A stretch of 64,000 bases of DNA. Source: an uncultured Hyphomicrobiales bacterium (GTDB lineage Bacteria; Pseudomonadota; Alphaproteobacteria; Rhizobiales; Rhizobiaceae). Under the pieces are notes generated by a model. That model did no database searches. It was given only the letters and a program-made list of their open reading frames with translations, and was not told where the DNA came from. Numbering within the stretch: the stretch's first letter is position 1; each line of letters begins with the position of its first letter. Both the position numbers and the translations under genes were made by a program. Of the stretch, positions 1-8,937 are shown piece by piece. Location of the stretch: contig CALTTH010000002.1 in assembly GCA_943908365.1 (NCBI GenBank), positions 39,057-103,056 on the forward strand, read 5' to 3'.

Positions 1-171
1 CGCACCCAGAATTTCCGACAGCCGCGCCAGCTTGTCGTCATAGGGCGCTGGCTTGCTTTCCTGAGGTGGCGGTGCCGGAGGCTGCGGTGGTTTTTGGCTG
101 GCAGCATAGGAGGAAACGGGCATGGCCACGCTCACCAACAGTGCTGACAAAAGACAAACCCGTCGACCCAT
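1..171 (-). CDS. TIGR02301-family protein, N-terminal part (cut by window start)
   Basis: The 57 visible codons start at an ATG on the minus strand (169-171) and run off the window edge. They encode a short positive N-terminus, a hydrophobic stretch (about residues 5-18) ending in SYAAS that looks like a signal peptide, a Pro/Gln-rich linker (27-42), and then the segment PYDDKLARLSEILGA. That last segment matches my memory of the start of the TIGR02301 domain, an uncharacterised periplasmic family of Rhizobiales. No function is known. It lies just upstream, on the same strand, of the Nudix gene, a pairing I recall from other rhizobia. Only the start is seen, so the family call rests on about 15 residues. 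Confidence 0.6.
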   Translation of the reverse strand, partial: MGRRVCLLSALLVSVAMPVSSYAASQKPPQPPAPPPQESKPAPYDDKLARLSEILGA

Positions 172-229
172 GACTTTACGCGCAACCCAACATCGACTCG
201 TGACACACCTCGCCCAGATAGCTGTGATT

Positions 230-652
230 CTACTGTTCATGCAACTGGCCTAAAAGGCGCTCGGCGCATTCGACGACACTTTCGGGTGCGGGAAGGCGGC
301 GTATTTCCTGAAGCGTAAACCACCCGGCATCGGCCGCATCGTCTGCAGCAAGGGCCGCGGCCTGCTCATCCGCTTCCACCAGGAATACCGACAGCAGGAA
401 GTGGCTCGTCAACTGTCCCGCACTGTCGCGCGACGGCAGATCATAGGTGGCGAAAAGCTGTGGACGACGGGCGACGATCCCGGTCTCCTCCTGCAACTCG
501 CGAAGGGCAGTATCCGCCGGTGTCTCGCCAGGCTCGCCGCGGCCGCCCGGGAAGGCGAACATATCCTGCGACGGCGGGTTGATACGACGCACCAGCAACA
601 ATCGGTCGCCACGCTTGATGATGGCGGAAGATGCGGGCTGGGGAAGAAGCAT
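230..652 (-). CDS. Nudix hydrolase
   Basis: A 140-residue single-domain Nudix protein. The complete Nudix box GX5EX7REUXEEXGU is visible at residues 37-59 (G37, E43, R51-E52, E55-E56, G58), so it should bind divalent metal and hydrolyse a nucleoside diphosphate linked to another moiety. The substrate cannot be read from the sequence. The start is supported by an AAGGA motif six bases before the ATG. It sits between the GST gene upstream (36-nt gap) and the TIGR02301 gene downstream, all on the minus strand, so co-transcription is possible. The length fits small housecleaning Nudix enzymes. Confidence 0.9.
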   Translation of the reverse strand: MLLPQPASSAIIKRGDRLLLVRRINPPSQDMFAFPGGRGEPGETPADTALRELQEETGIVARRPQLFATYDLPSRDSAGQLTSHFLLSVFLVEADEQAAALAADDAADAGWFTLQEIRRLPAPESVVECAERLLGQLHEQ

Positions 653-688
653 GCGGTTTCCTTCAAGAATCTGCTTCTTATTATGCAG

Positions 689-1369
689 TCAACCTTGCAG
701 GAAACGTGGCGCCATCTTCTCCCTGTAGGGAAAATAATGAAAATACGGGCGCGCCTCATCAAGGACCCGCTTGACGGAGCGCTGCGAAACCAGCCGCTCG
801 AAATAGTCACGGGTGTTTCCAAGGTCATCGTCGAACGGATGAACGACCGACCCATAGAAGAGCGCCGGGACGGCCGCGCAATCCGCCATCGAAAACGTCG
901 GGCTTGCAACCCATTGGCGGCCTGCAAGGTGTTGCTCGAGGACGCCGTAGGCCTTGTCGATGGCCGCATGCGCCTCGGACACGCCATGCGGGTCTAGAGA
1001 ACCTTCGGGACGCAGACGTTCCCCAACAATACGCTGCATGGGCTGATGGATGTAAAGGTCGAAAAACCGGTCCCAGAGCCGCACCTGGAGCCGTTCGTCC
1101 GCATCTTGCGGCAGCAGGCCGCAATCACCCGGATAATGGGTGTTGATATACTCGATGATGATGCTGCTTTCCGGCAGCGTTACGTTGCATTCCACATCAT
1201 GCAGCACCGGCATCTTCCCCATCGGCGACTTCTCGAAGAACCCCGCTCTTGAATCAGAATTGGAGAAATCGACGATAACCGATTCAAAAGATGTCCCATT
1301 TTCATAAAGTGCCACAAGCACCTTGTGGCAGAAGGACGAGAGCGGATGCATGTAGAGCTTCAGGGTCAT
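689..1369 (-). CDS. Glutathione S-transferase family protein
   Basis: A 226-residue cytosolic GST. The N-terminal thioredoxin-like half begins LKLYMHPLSSFCHKV, with candidate catalytic residues S11/S12 and C14, and carries the glutathione-contacting PES motif (LPESSII, near residue 66). The all-helical C-terminal half contains SMADCAAVPAL, the usual N-capping/hydrophobic staple region. GSTs conjugate glutathione to electrophiles or act as thiol reductases; the class and substrate are not determined here. The start has an AGAGG motif five bases upstream. It is divergent from ynfA, with about 150 bp between them. Confidence 0.85.
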   Translation of the reverse strand: MTLKLYMHPLSSFCHKVLVALYENGTSFESVIVDFSNSDSRAGFFEKSPMGKMPVLHDVECNVTLPESSIIIEYINTHYPGDCGLLPQDADERLQVRLWDRFFDLYIHQPMQRIVGERLRPEGSLDPHGVSEAHAAIDKAYGVLEQHLAGRQWVASPTFSMADCAAVPALFYGSVVHPFDDDLGNTRDYFERLVSQRSVKRVLDEARPYFHYFPYREKMAPRFLQG

Positions 1370-1517
1370 GTAACCTCTCCATGAGGTGAGGGAAACTGTG
1401 GCTGGATGCTCGGAAGGCTTAAGGAGAATGCACGAAGGTCGTGGTTTTCGCTATGATGCTCCGACGGATTCGAACAGTCCACCGTAATGGTGCCGGAAGC
1501 AGATGCAGGAAACAGGC

Positions 1518-1841
1518 ATGAAACTCACCCTCGTTTACGCAATGGCAGCGCTTGCTGAAATTGCCGGCTGCTTTGCCTTTTGGGCATGGCTGCGCATGGG
1601 CAAATCGGTGGCGTGGTTAGGACCGGGGATGGTGTCGCTTGCGGCCTTCGCCTGGCTTTTGACGCTTGTGCCGACCGAGGCTGCCGGCCGGGCCTATGCT
1701 GCCTATGGCGGGATTTATATCGTGGCGTCTCTGCTATGGCTTTGGATCGTGGAACGTCATGCGCCTGATCGTTGGGACCTGGCGGGCGGCGTGCTTTGCC
1801 TGGCTGGTGCCTCGCTCATTCTGTTTGCGCCGAGAGGATAG
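1518..1841 (+). CDS. ynfA: YnfA family (UPF0060) small membrane protein
   Basis: A 107-residue inner-membrane protein with four hydrophobic helices. The N-terminal signature ALAEIAGCFAFWAWLRMGKS is characteristic of the YnfA/UPF0060 family, which is SMR-like and linked in some enterobacteria to drug or cation efflux. In this organism the function is unproven. I chose the ATG at 1518 because AGGA lies seven bases upstream and the length matches the family. An in-frame ATG at 1503 would add five residues. The yedK-like gene starts 4 nt after the stop, so the two are probably co-transcribed. Confidence 0.85.
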   Translation: MKLTLVYAMAALAEIAGCFAFWAWLRMGKSVAWLGPGMVSLAAFAWLLTLVPTEAAGRAYAAYGGIYIVASLLWLWIVERHAPDRWDLAGGVLCLAGASLILFAPRG

Positions 1842-1845
1842 GCTT

Positions 1846-2601
1846 ATGTGCGGTCGCTTCGTTTTGAAGGCCATGCCGGAAGAGATTGCCGACTATCTCG
1901 ACCTGATAGGGCTGGAGGATTTTCCACCGCGTTTCAACATCGCGCCGACGCAGCCGATCCTCATCATCGTCGAGGGTGAACGGCAGGAGTTGGGAAGCAA
2001 TCTGCCGAACCGTCAGGCCATGCTCGTGCGCTGGGGCTTTATGCCGGGTTGGGTGAAAGACCCCAAGACCTTTCCGCTTTTAATCAATGCCCGCTCCGAA
2101 ACAGCCATCGGCAAGGCCTCCTTCCGCGCTGCCATGCGCCACCGCCGTATCCTGATCCCGGCAAGCGGATTTTACGAATGGAAGCGACCGGCCAAAGAAG
2201 ATGGCGGGAAGCCGCAGGCCTATTACATCAGACCAAAGCGCGGCGGCATTATCGCCTTTGCCGGATTGATGGAAACATGGTCCTCCGCCGATGGATCGGA
2301 AGTCGATACGGGCGCGATCCTGACCACCGCCGCCAACGCGGCGATGTCGCGTGTCCATGACCGGATGCCGGTGGTAATTGCGTCGGAGGATTTCAGCCGG
2401 TGGCTGGATTGCAAGACGCAGGAGCCACGCGAGGTTTCAAGCCTGATGCGGGCAGCGGATGAGGACTTTTTCGAAATGATCCCGGTGTCGGATAAAGTGA
2501 ACAAGGTCGCCAATGTCGGTCCTGACCTCATCGCACCGGTAGAGGAGGCAGCACCCCTTGCTCCGGTGAAAGGGAAGAGCGGCCAACTGTCGTTGTTTTA
2601 A
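1846..2601 (+). CDS. SOS response-associated peptidase (YedK/HMCES family)
   Basis: A 251-residue SRAP-domain protein. These proteins shield abasic sites in single-stranded DNA by forming a thiazolidine crosslink through Cys2, after removal of Met1. All the expected residues are visible: C2 in MCGRF, N81 (LLINARSET), E111 (GFYEW) and H171 (HDRMPV). The open frame extends upstream into ynfA, but the start must be the ATG that places Cys at position 2. The C-terminus ends in QLSLF, a match to the beta-clamp binding motif consensus QLxLF. Four bases separate it from ynfA. Confidence 0.93.
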   Translation: MCGRFVLKAMPEEIADYLDLIGLEDFPPRFNIAPTQPILIIVEGERQELGSNLPNRQAMLVRWGFMPGWVKDPKTFPLLINARSETAIGKASFRAAMRHRRILIPASGFYEWKRPAKEDGGKPQAYYIRPKRGGIIAFAGLMETWSSADGSEVDTGAILTTAANAAMSRVHDRMPVVIASEDFSRWLDCKTQEPREVSSLMRAADEDFFEMIPVSDKVNKVANVGPDLIAPVEEAAPLAPVKGKSGQLSLF

Positions 2602-2637
2602 CGACGGACCGGCTTATTGCAGATGGCGTCCTGACGT

Positions 2638-2667
2638 CGAAAACGAAAATGGCGCTCAAAAGCGCCA
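2638..2667 (-). terminator. Rho-independent terminator of the 44-residue gene
   Basis: A 7-bp perfect stem TGGCGCT/AGCGCCA (2650-2656 and 2661-2667) with a 4-nt loop. Read leftward it is followed by TTTTCGTTTT, a good U-tract, so it most likely ends the small minus-strand gene at 2715. In the rightward direction, after the yedK-like gene, there is no U-run. Confidence 0.6.
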
Positions 2668-2714
2668 CTTGCAAAGTCGGCAGGCCCCACATTGCCTGCT
2701 GAATATGAAAGAGA

Positions 2715-2849
2715 TCAGGCAGTCTTTGCCTGCTTGGGTTTGCGCGCCACCATCATGGCGGCAGCTGCCACAGCCTTCAGGCCGAGCGGCTGATAATGCG
2801 CCTTCAAATCCGGCTTTGCCGGCATCTCGATTTTCTTCGTTTCAGTCAT
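2715..2849 (-). CDS. Small conserved-looking protein of 44 residues, function unknown
   Basis: A 44-residue frame whose ATG is preceded by GGAGG five bases upstream, a near-ideal ribosome binding site. An intrinsic terminator follows the stop. The protein is basic and soluble: a charged N-terminus (MTETKKIEMPAKPD), then KAHYQPLGLKAVAAAAMMVARKP and a lysine-rich tail. The alanine-rich segment could form a helix but is short for a membrane anchor. I do not recognise a named family, although similar KAHYxPLGLKAVAAA-type small proteins seem familiar from Rhizobiaceae. The strong RBS and the terminator are the main support. A TTG 54 nt upstream is a poorer start. Confidence 0.6.
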   Translation of the reverse strand: MTETKKIEMPAKPDLKAHYQPLGLKAVAAAAMMVARKPKQAKTA

Positions 2850-3053
2850 TCCACCCTCCGCAGATCGCTTGTCAGGCCCATGATTCGTCGGCCTTTCTGA
2901 CAAGCTCTCTCGGGGTCAATCTTGACGAATTCGAGGCGGATTCAATCAATTGAAAATTGCAGACTGCGACATTTCGTGTTCGGGATCGCCTGAAAAAAGA
3001 CGCATGTTAAACCGTCCGTTGTCACGGCAAGAACGATCCCATCTCGTCAGAAA

Positions 3054-3914
3054 TCAAATACCGCGGTCGAGACCGTCGCCGCTGTCACCATGGTCATGCT
3101 CTTCGATCGTCAACGTTCCATAGCGCTTGTGCCAGATACGAGCACTGAAGGGCAGGAAGGTCAGATAGGCGAGCACTGTGAGGATCAGGATTTCCCAGGT
3201 GAAGCTCATCAAGAGCGCCACATAGAGCACCACGATCAGAATCGCTGGAAGCACGAGATCGCGACGGATACGGCTTTCCGATTTGCCCGACCAGACGGGC
3301 AGGCGGCTTATCAGCAGATAACCAATCAGCACCGTGTAGGCGGCAGCGATGTGGGCGAACGTCCTGCTCGGCTCGACGCCAATAAAACCGATATAGACGG
3401 GAAGCAGCACCAGCATCGCACCCATGGGTGCGGGGACGCCGACGAAGAACTCGTTCTGCCAGGGTGCCTTGACCTCGCGCTCGATCATCACATTGAAGCG
3501 CGCCAGGCGCAGTCCGGCGGCGATGACGTAGATGAGGGCTGCAATCCAGCCAAGCGAGCGGGCTTGATCAAGGAGATAGGCATAGACGACGAGGGCAGGG
3601 GCAACGCCGAAATTGACGATATCGGCCAGCGAATCCATCTGGGCACCAAACTTGGACGTCGCCTTCATCATGCGCGCCAGGCGTCCGTCGATGCCGTCGA
3701 GGAAGGCGGCGAGCAGCACCATGGCAACTGCAAGCTCGAAGCGACCTTCAAAGGCAAGACGAACGCCGCTGAGGCCCGCGCAGATCGCCAGCACGGTGAC
3801 AAGGTTTGGGATGACGAGACGAAGCGGAATTTCGCGAAGCCGCGGGCCTCGTCCGCTATCCTGGCTGACCTCGTGCTTGCCGTTGATGCCTGGCTGTGGC
3901 GCTGGCTCGTCCAT
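3054..3914 (-). CDS. pssA: CDP-diacylglycerol--serine O-phosphatidyltransferase
   Basis: Transfers phosphatidyl from CDP-diacylglycerol to serine, the first step of phosphatidylethanolamine synthesis, in the inner membrane. The CDP-alcohol phosphotransferase motif is complete, with D76-G77, A80-R81, G90, D94 and D98, followed by several hydrophobic helices. The length (286 residues) fits the membrane-bound Bacillus-type PssA of rhizobia. I prefer the ATG at 3914 because AGGGAGAG lies about six bases upstream. The alternative ATG at 3938 overlaps the psd stop in TGATG but has no Shine-Dalgarno sequence. psd lies directly upstream and supplies the next enzyme of the pathway. Confidence 0.93.
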   Translation of the reverse strand: MDEPAPQPGINGKHEVSQDSGRGPRLREIPLRLVIPNLVTVLAICAGLSGVRLAFEGRFELAVAMVLLAAFLDGIDGRLARMMKATSKFGAQMDSLADIVNFGVAPALVVYAYLLDQARSLGWIAALIYVIAAGLRLARFNVMIEREVKAPWQNEFFVGVPAPMGAMLVLLPVYIGFIGVEPSRTFAHIAAAYTVLIGYLLISRLPVWSGKSESRIRRDLVLPAILIVVLYVALLMSFTWEILILTVLAYLTFLPFSARIWHKRYGTLTIEEHDHGDSGDGLDRGI

Positions 3915-3937
3915 CGAACGCTCTCCCTGATGTGTCA

Positions 3938-4636
3938 TCAGCCGCGACGGCTGATGACGGCGCCCTTGGCAGAGCCGAATTCGGCGAGAACGGTTTCACC
4001 GGCAATTGCCGTCTGACCGACGGATACCCGCGGAGAGAAACCTTCCGGCAGGAAAATATCGAGGCGGGATCCGAAGCGGATGAGACCGAAGCGCTCACCG
4101 GCATCGACCGGTTCGTTCGGCTTGACCCAGCAGATGATGCGACGCGCGACCATGCCGGCAATCTGCACGACGCCGACGCGGCCATGCGCGGTTTCGATCA
4201 CGAGCCCGTTGCGCTCATTGTCTTCGGATGCCTTGTCGAGATCGGCATTGAGGAAGAGGCCCGGGCGATAGGCGACATTGACGATGCGTCCACGAACCGG
4301 CGAGCGGTTCACGTGGCAGTTGAACACGTTCATGAACACTGAAACGCGCACCATCGGCTCCTTGCCGAGTTCCAGTTCCAGTGGCGGAACCACCGTCTGG
4401 ATTGCGGACACTGTGCCATCGGCCGGGCTGATGATCAGCTCGTCATCCTGAGGCGTGACGCGCTCAGGATCGCGGAAGAAGTAGGCGCACCAGGCGGTCA
4501 GAACCATGCCGATCCAGAAAAGAGGTTCGGCGATCCAGCCGAGCACCAGCGATGCCACGAAGAAGGCGGCAACGAAAATGTAGCCTTCCTTGTGGATCGG
4601 AACGAGGGTGTTACGAATGGTATCGAACAGGTTCAT
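3938..4636 (-). CDS. psd: Phosphatidylserine decarboxylase (short form)
   Basis: Converts phosphatidylserine to phosphatidylethanolamine using a pyruvoyl cofactor. The protein is of the short PSD-A type (232 residues). The self-cleavage site is the G189-S190 pair in IRFGSRLD, from which alpha and beta chains and the pyruvoyl group arise. Two N-terminal hydrophobic segments (about 18-50) anchor it in the membrane. GGAGAAG precedes the ATG. Its stop codon overlaps or nearly touches the pssA start, so both steps of PE synthesis are made from one transcript. About 245 bp of non-coding sequence lies upstream. Confidence 0.95.
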   Translation of the reverse strand: MNLFDTIRNTLVPIHKEGYIFVAAFFVASLVLGWIAEPLFWIGMVLTAWCAYFFRDPERVTPQDDELIISPADGTVSAIQTVVPPLELELGKEPMVRVSVFMNVFNCHVNRSPVRGRIVNVAYRPGLFLNADLDKASEDNERNGLVIETAHGRVGVVQIAGMVARRIICWVKPNEPVDAGERFGLIRFGSRLDIFLPEGFSPRVSVGQTAIAGETVLAEFGSAKGAVISRRG

Positions 4637-4882
4637 GGGTCTTTCTTCTCCGAAGTTTCTTTATCGGCCTTTGCGACATGCGCCACGAAGGACGCTCCCG
4701 CTTGGACCTCGATTTGCCTGCACGCCCGAGGGCAAAAACTTGGCGCGTTCCGCAAGACATGCACCATATAGTCGTTTCTCGACAATATTCACGTCTCAAG
4801 GCGACAAAACACGCATAGGTGACTACAGGCAAACGGCGTCACGAGCAATGGTGCGCAGCGGCTGGGCCGGTTTATACCACGG

Positions 4883-6769
4883 TCAATGCGCGGGTTCGCC
4901 GCGATCCACGACGCCAAGGTCGTCCTTCTCGCGAACTTCCCGCAGCCGTTCCTCGGCCTGGATCGCTTCGCGCTGACGGCTCCACATCGAGGCGTAGAGA
5001 CCACCGGCTAGCATCAGTGACGAATGGGTACCGCGCTCGGCGATGTTTCCATCCTTCAGAACGATGATCTCATCTGCACCGATCACGGTGGAGAGGCGGT
5101 GAGCGATTACCAGCGTGGTGCGGTTTTGCGAGACCACATCCAGCGCGCTTTGGATTTCCTGTTCCGTATGGGTGTCGAGCGCCGATGTCGCCTCGTCGAG
5201 GATGAGGATCGGTGGGGCCTTCAGGATTGTACGAGCAATCGCAACACGCTGCTTTTCGCCGCCGGAGAGCTTCAGGCCGCGCTCGCCGACCATGGTCTGA
5301 AACCCGTCCGGCAACTTGCTGATGAAGCCGCTGATCTGCGCCGCATTGGCTGCAGCCGTGACATCGGCGTCGGGTGCGTCGGGGCGGCCGTAGCGAATGT
5401 TGTAGGCCAGCGTGTCGTTGAACAGCACCGTATCTTGAGGAACCATGCCGACCACTGCGCGCAGGCTTTTCTGCGTCACGTCACGAATGTCCTGGCCGTC
5501 GATAGTAATCGAACCGCCTTGGATATCGTAGAAACGGTAAAGCAGGCGCGAGATCGTCGATTTCCCTGCTCCGGACGGTCCGACAATGGCAATAGTCTTG
5601 CCGGCGGGCACATCGAAGGAGATGCCCTTGAGGATCGGACGCTCGGGATCATAGGAAAACAGCACGTCCTTAAAGCTGACAGCGCCCGCACCGATTTGGA
5701 GCGGCTTGGCATCCGGTGCATCCACAACCTCCGCCTCGACTTCAAGAAGATCGAACATCTGCTCGATATCCGTCAGTCCCTGGCGGATTTCGCGATAGAC
5801 GAAGCCGATGAAGTTGAGCGGCACGGAAAGCTGGAGAAGCAGCGCATTGATAAAGACGAAGTCGCCGATGGTCTGCTCGCCACGCTGAACCGCAAGTGCC
5901 GACATCACCATCATCACGAGCGAACCAAGACCGAAGATGACGCCCTGGCCGAAGTTGAGCCAGCCGAGCGACGTCCAGATGGCGACGGCAGACTTCTCGT
6001 AACGCGCCATGGAGGCATCGAAGCGCTGGGCTTCCATGTCTTCATTGCCGAAATATTTCACCGTTTCGAAGTTGAGAAGCGAGTCGATCGCCTTGGTGTT
6101 GGCGTCGGTATCGCTATCATTCATCGACCGGCGAATGGAAATGCGCCAGTTGCTGGCTTTGACCGTAAACCAGATATAGGCCCAGACGGTCACGACGGTG
6201 ACGAAGACATACCAGAAGCCATAGGACATCCAGAAAATCGCCGCCGTCAGCAGGAATTCGATGAATGTCGGTGCGGTGTTAAGGATGGTGAAACGCACGA
6301 TGGTTTCGATGCCCTTCGTGCCACGCTCGATGATGCGTGAAAGACCGCCCGTCTTGCGCTCGAGATGAAAGCGCAGCGATAGCTGGTGCATGTGCACGAA
6401 GGTCTTGTAGGCAAGCTGGCGCACCGCGTGCTGACCAACGCTGGCGAAGAGTGAATCCCGAAGCTGGTTGAAACCGATCTGGATAATGCGGGTGATGTTA
6501 TAGGCGATGACCAGCGCAACCGCACCCAGCAGGAAGACGGGCAGCAGCCCTGCCATATCGACCTTGCCATTCAGTGCATCGGTCGCCCATTTGAAGAAAT
6601 AGGGAACGGAGATCAGCACCAGCTTGGCAACGAGCAGAAAGAAGGTTGCCCAGACCACTCGCATCTTCAGATCGGGTCTGCCCTCGGGCCACATATAGGG
6701 CCACAGGTTGACAATGGTCTGCATCGGATTGCTGGAATCCGCTGAAATCGTCTTCTTCTTGTCGGCCAT
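4883..6769 (-). CDS. Atm1/HMT1-type ABC exporter (fused membrane and ATPase domains)
   Basis: A 628-residue half-transporter that should dimerise in the inner membrane. An N-terminal six-helix ABC exporter domain (about residues 40-340) is followed by a nucleotide-binding domain with Walker A (GPSGAGKST), signature LSGGEKQR, Walker B with D-loop (ILILDEATSALD) and the H-loop AHRLSTV. The N-terminal sequence (LWPYMWPEGRPDLKMRVV) and overall pattern match bacterial Atm1-like exporters, which move glutathione derivatives or metal-glutathione conjugates. That substrate is inferred from the family. I chose the ATG at 6769, with GGAG six bases upstream, over an in-frame TTG at 6805. Confidence 0.88.
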   Translation of the reverse strand: MADKKKTISADSSNPMQTIVNLWPYMWPEGRPDLKMRVVWATFFLLVAKLVLISVPYFFKWATDALNGKVDMAGLLPVFLLGAVALVIAYNITRIIQIGFNQLRDSLFASVGQHAVRQLAYKTFVHMHQLSLRFHLERKTGGLSRIIERGTKGIETIVRFTILNTAPTFIEFLLTAAIFWMSYGFWYVFVTVVTVWAYIWFTVKASNWRISIRRSMNDSDTDANTKAIDSLLNFETVKYFGNEDMEAQRFDASMARYEKSAVAIWTSLGWLNFGQGVIFGLGSLVMMVMSALAVQRGEQTIGDFVFINALLLQLSVPLNFIGFVYREIRQGLTDIEQMFDLLEVEAEVVDAPDAKPLQIGAGAVSFKDVLFSYDPERPILKGISFDVPAGKTIAIVGPSGAGKSTISRLLYRFYDIQGGSITIDGQDIRDVTQKSLRAVVGMVPQDTVLFNDTLAYNIRYGRPDAPDADVTAAANAAQISGFISKLPDGFQTMVGERGLKLSGGEKQRVAIARTILKAPPILILDEATSALDTHTEQEIQSALDVVSQNRTTLVIAHRLSTVIGADEIIVLKDGNIAERGTHSSLMLAGGLYASMWSRQREAIQAEERLREVREKDDLGVVDRGEPAH

Positions 6770-6885
6770 GCTCTGCTCCGGCGTCTGCCGGGATGCAGAC
6801 AGCAAGACGGCGGCCCTGATGAGCCGCCGTTGTCTAAATTAGATAGTGTCCTCACAGGGCATTTGCAATGCCCTTGGTCCTGTTC

Positions 6886-8937
6886 TTACCGTGTCTTCAA
6901 CCGGTTGCGGTGGATCTCCTCGGCATTTGGCAGCGCCTTCTCAGGGACGTCGAAAATCTGGCCTGGCTCGATCAGATCCGGGTTCCGGATTTGCTGCTGA
7001 TTGGCAAGGTAGATGGTGGTGTAACGCACGCCCTGACCATAGACGCGACGTGATATTTGCCACAGCGTATCGCCACGACGAATGATCACCGCGCTGTCGC
7101 TGTGCGCAAGCGGCGCCTGCTCGAAGGTCTTCGTACCGGATGCATCGGTCGCCGGAGCGCCGGCATTTGACGGCGCAGATGGTGCGGGAGAGGCTGCGTT
7201 CAACTCTGCGAAGCGCTCGGTCAGGCCGGCAATGGCCTTGCCGACAGCCGCGACATCGTTTGGCAGAGCTTCTACAAGCGAAAGCAGCGAACGCGCCTTG
7301 CGAGAAATCTCGGCAGCAAATTCGGTAAAGGCCGGATCGGCAGAGGCTGCAGTGCGGAACTCTGAGAGTGAGCGCAGGGCGATAACCGTTGCAGACTTCG
7401 CAGCCGCGACCTCGTCCAGCGTCGGCGTCTTGCCGTCCCTAAAGAGACCGGAAAGGATAGCGAAGGCCTTCGACACTTCCGTGCGCAGCGCTTCGAACGC
7501 AGCCTGATCGGTGACAGCGGCCGGAGCTTTGCCGGATGCCGTCGCATTCTGCTGAGCGGCAGATGCGCCGGATGGCTGCATGGCAACCGTGGCCTGATCC
7601 GTCTCCGGGCGAGAGAACGGCACGCGAACACGCACCGTCACCTTGCCGGACGCATCGAGCGCTTCCGCCGTGATGATGTGACTGCCGACTGAAAGCTGGA
7701 TGTCGCCTTCAACGACAAAGCTGCCGGAGGCTTCTGCCTTGCTTTCGCCGACACGGGTATCGTCCACCAGGGCGCGGATCGTTGTGCCCGCGGGCGCAGA
7801 GCCGGCGATATAAATTTTCGAGCCATCGAACTCTACGGCGGTGACGCGCACGGACGCAGTTTCAGGAGCGGCGTTGGCCGGCGCTGCATTGCCGCTCTGT
7901 GCGGCGTTCGCAGGCGCTTGTGTGCCGTCTGCAGCAGGTGGTGTAGCTTGCGCTTGCAGGGCAGGCGGAGCGGCTTCCGGCATGGTCAGAACGCGGCTGG
8001 CCTTGCCAGGTGTCGTGACCATCGCAAGCAGATCTCCGTTCTTTTGGGCGGGGACGGACACGGTCGCCACTTCACTGGACTCGGAGACTTTGCCGTCCTT
8101 GCCGGTTGCGCGCAGCACCAGTTCATGGTCGCCGGGGGGGAGTGGATTGTCGAGAACGGCTGCGAAATCGCCGCTGCCCTCAACGGGGGTCTTGGCGATA
8201 ACCTCACCCTTGTTGACGATTTCGAGCTGCGAACCTGGCTGCGCCTTGCCGGCAATCACTGCCGAACCATCCGGCTCGACGCGCAAAACGTCGAACGTCG
8301 GAAGCTGAGCCGCATCGCCGGTGGTTGTCGGTGCCGATGGTGTTGCGGGCTGTGCAGGCGTCTGGACCGGCTGAGGTGCTGCGGCAGGCGCTTCCGTTCG
8401 AGGGGCGCCATCATCCGTGCCGGCGAACACGCCGGCAAGACGGCGGACTTGAGCTGCGGCCGCTGCGGCATCTGTCGGCAAGCTGCGAAGATAGGCCGTG
8501 GTCCGCTCGGCTGCCGTACGCGCAGTCGTGATCAGACGCGAGGTCGTCTCATCGAGCGATTCCGGGATATCGATATTTTCCAACTCGCGAAGCGAGTCTT
8601 CGACCTGCTTGCGGGCGGCAGCAAACTCTTCATTCGAGGGCACCTTGCTGTCGGCAAAGAGGTTGCTCATATCCTTGATAGACTTGTTGGCGGATTCCGC
8701 CAGACGGCCAACCTTTTCGGCAATATTGGTCGTGTCCTTGGCGGCATCCGACAGAAGATCGCCCGCCTTTTCGCTGCCCATCTCGACGCTGTTCTTGACG
8801 GCATTGCTGGCTTCGTTGATGGCGTCGCCGATCGGCTTGTCATCACCGGACATGCGAGGAAGAACGAAGAAGACCATGAGCAGCGTGGCAATGCCGAGCA
8901 CGACAAGCGCCAACAATCCAGCTCTTTTATTTTTCAT
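6886..8937 (-). CDS. Large membrane-anchored LysM / Ig-like protein
   Basis: A 683-residue protein. It has an N-terminal hydrophobic anchor (about residues 6-24), a helical region rich in Asp, Ala and Lys (30-150), and Ala/Pro/Thr/Gln linkers. Two related Ig-like modules follow, beginning EPDGSAVIAGKAQPGS and EFDGSKIYIAGSAPAGT, then a second helical region, and finally a C-terminal LysM domain (RRGDTLWQISRRVYGQG to EPGQIFDVP). LysM binds peptidoglycan, so it probably links the inner membrane to the cell wall. The role is unknown. GGAG seven bases before the ATG supports the start. It stands alone, with about 115 bp to the ABC gene. Confidence 0.82.
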   Translation of the reverse strand: MKNKRAGLLALVVLGIATLLMVFFVLPRMSGDDKPIGDAINEASNAVKNSVEMGSEKAGDLLSDAAKDTTNIAEKVGRLAESANKSIKDMSNLFADSKVPSNEEFAAARKQVEDSLRELENIDIPESLDETTSRLITTARTAAERTTAYLRSLPTDAAAAAAQVRRLAGVFAGTDDGAPRTEAPAAAPQPVQTPAQPATPSAPTTTGDAAQLPTFDVLRVEPDGSAVIAGKAQPGSQLEIVNKGEVIAKTPVEGSGDFAAVLDNPLPPGDHELVLRATGKDGKVSESSEVATVSVPAQKNGDLLAMVTTPGKASRVLTMPEAAPPALQAQATPPAADGTQAPANAAQSGNAAPANAAPETASVRVTAVEFDGSKIYIAGSAPAGTTIRALVDDTRVGESKAEASGSFVVEGDIQLSVGSHIITAEALDASGKVTVRVRVPFSRPETDQATVAMQPSGASAAQQNATASGKAPAAVTDQAAFEALRTEVSKAFAILSGLFRDGKTPTLDEVAAAKSATVIALRSLSEFRTAASADPAFTEFAAEISRKARSLLSLVEALPNDVAAVGKAIAGLTERFAELNAASPAPSAPSNAGAPATDASGTKTFEQAPLAHSDSAVIIRRGDTLWQISRRVYGQGVRYTTIYLANQQQIRNPDLIEPGQIFDVPEKALPNAEEIHRNRLKTR

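Noticed and set aside
401..997. Forward 198-codon frame opposite the Nudix and GST genes
   Set aside because: It is antisense to two well-supported genes, has no family features and no RBS. GC-rich DNA gives long antisense frames.
4611..4832. 73-codon minus-strand frame covering the psd leader
   Set aside because: It overlaps the psd start and its composition (Arg/Lys/Cys-rich) looks random; the region is better read as a leader.
5024..6340. Forward 438-codon frame opposite the Atm1-like exporter
   Set aside because: The exporter has all ABC motifs on the other strand; this frame has Arg/Asp/His-rich low-meaning composition.
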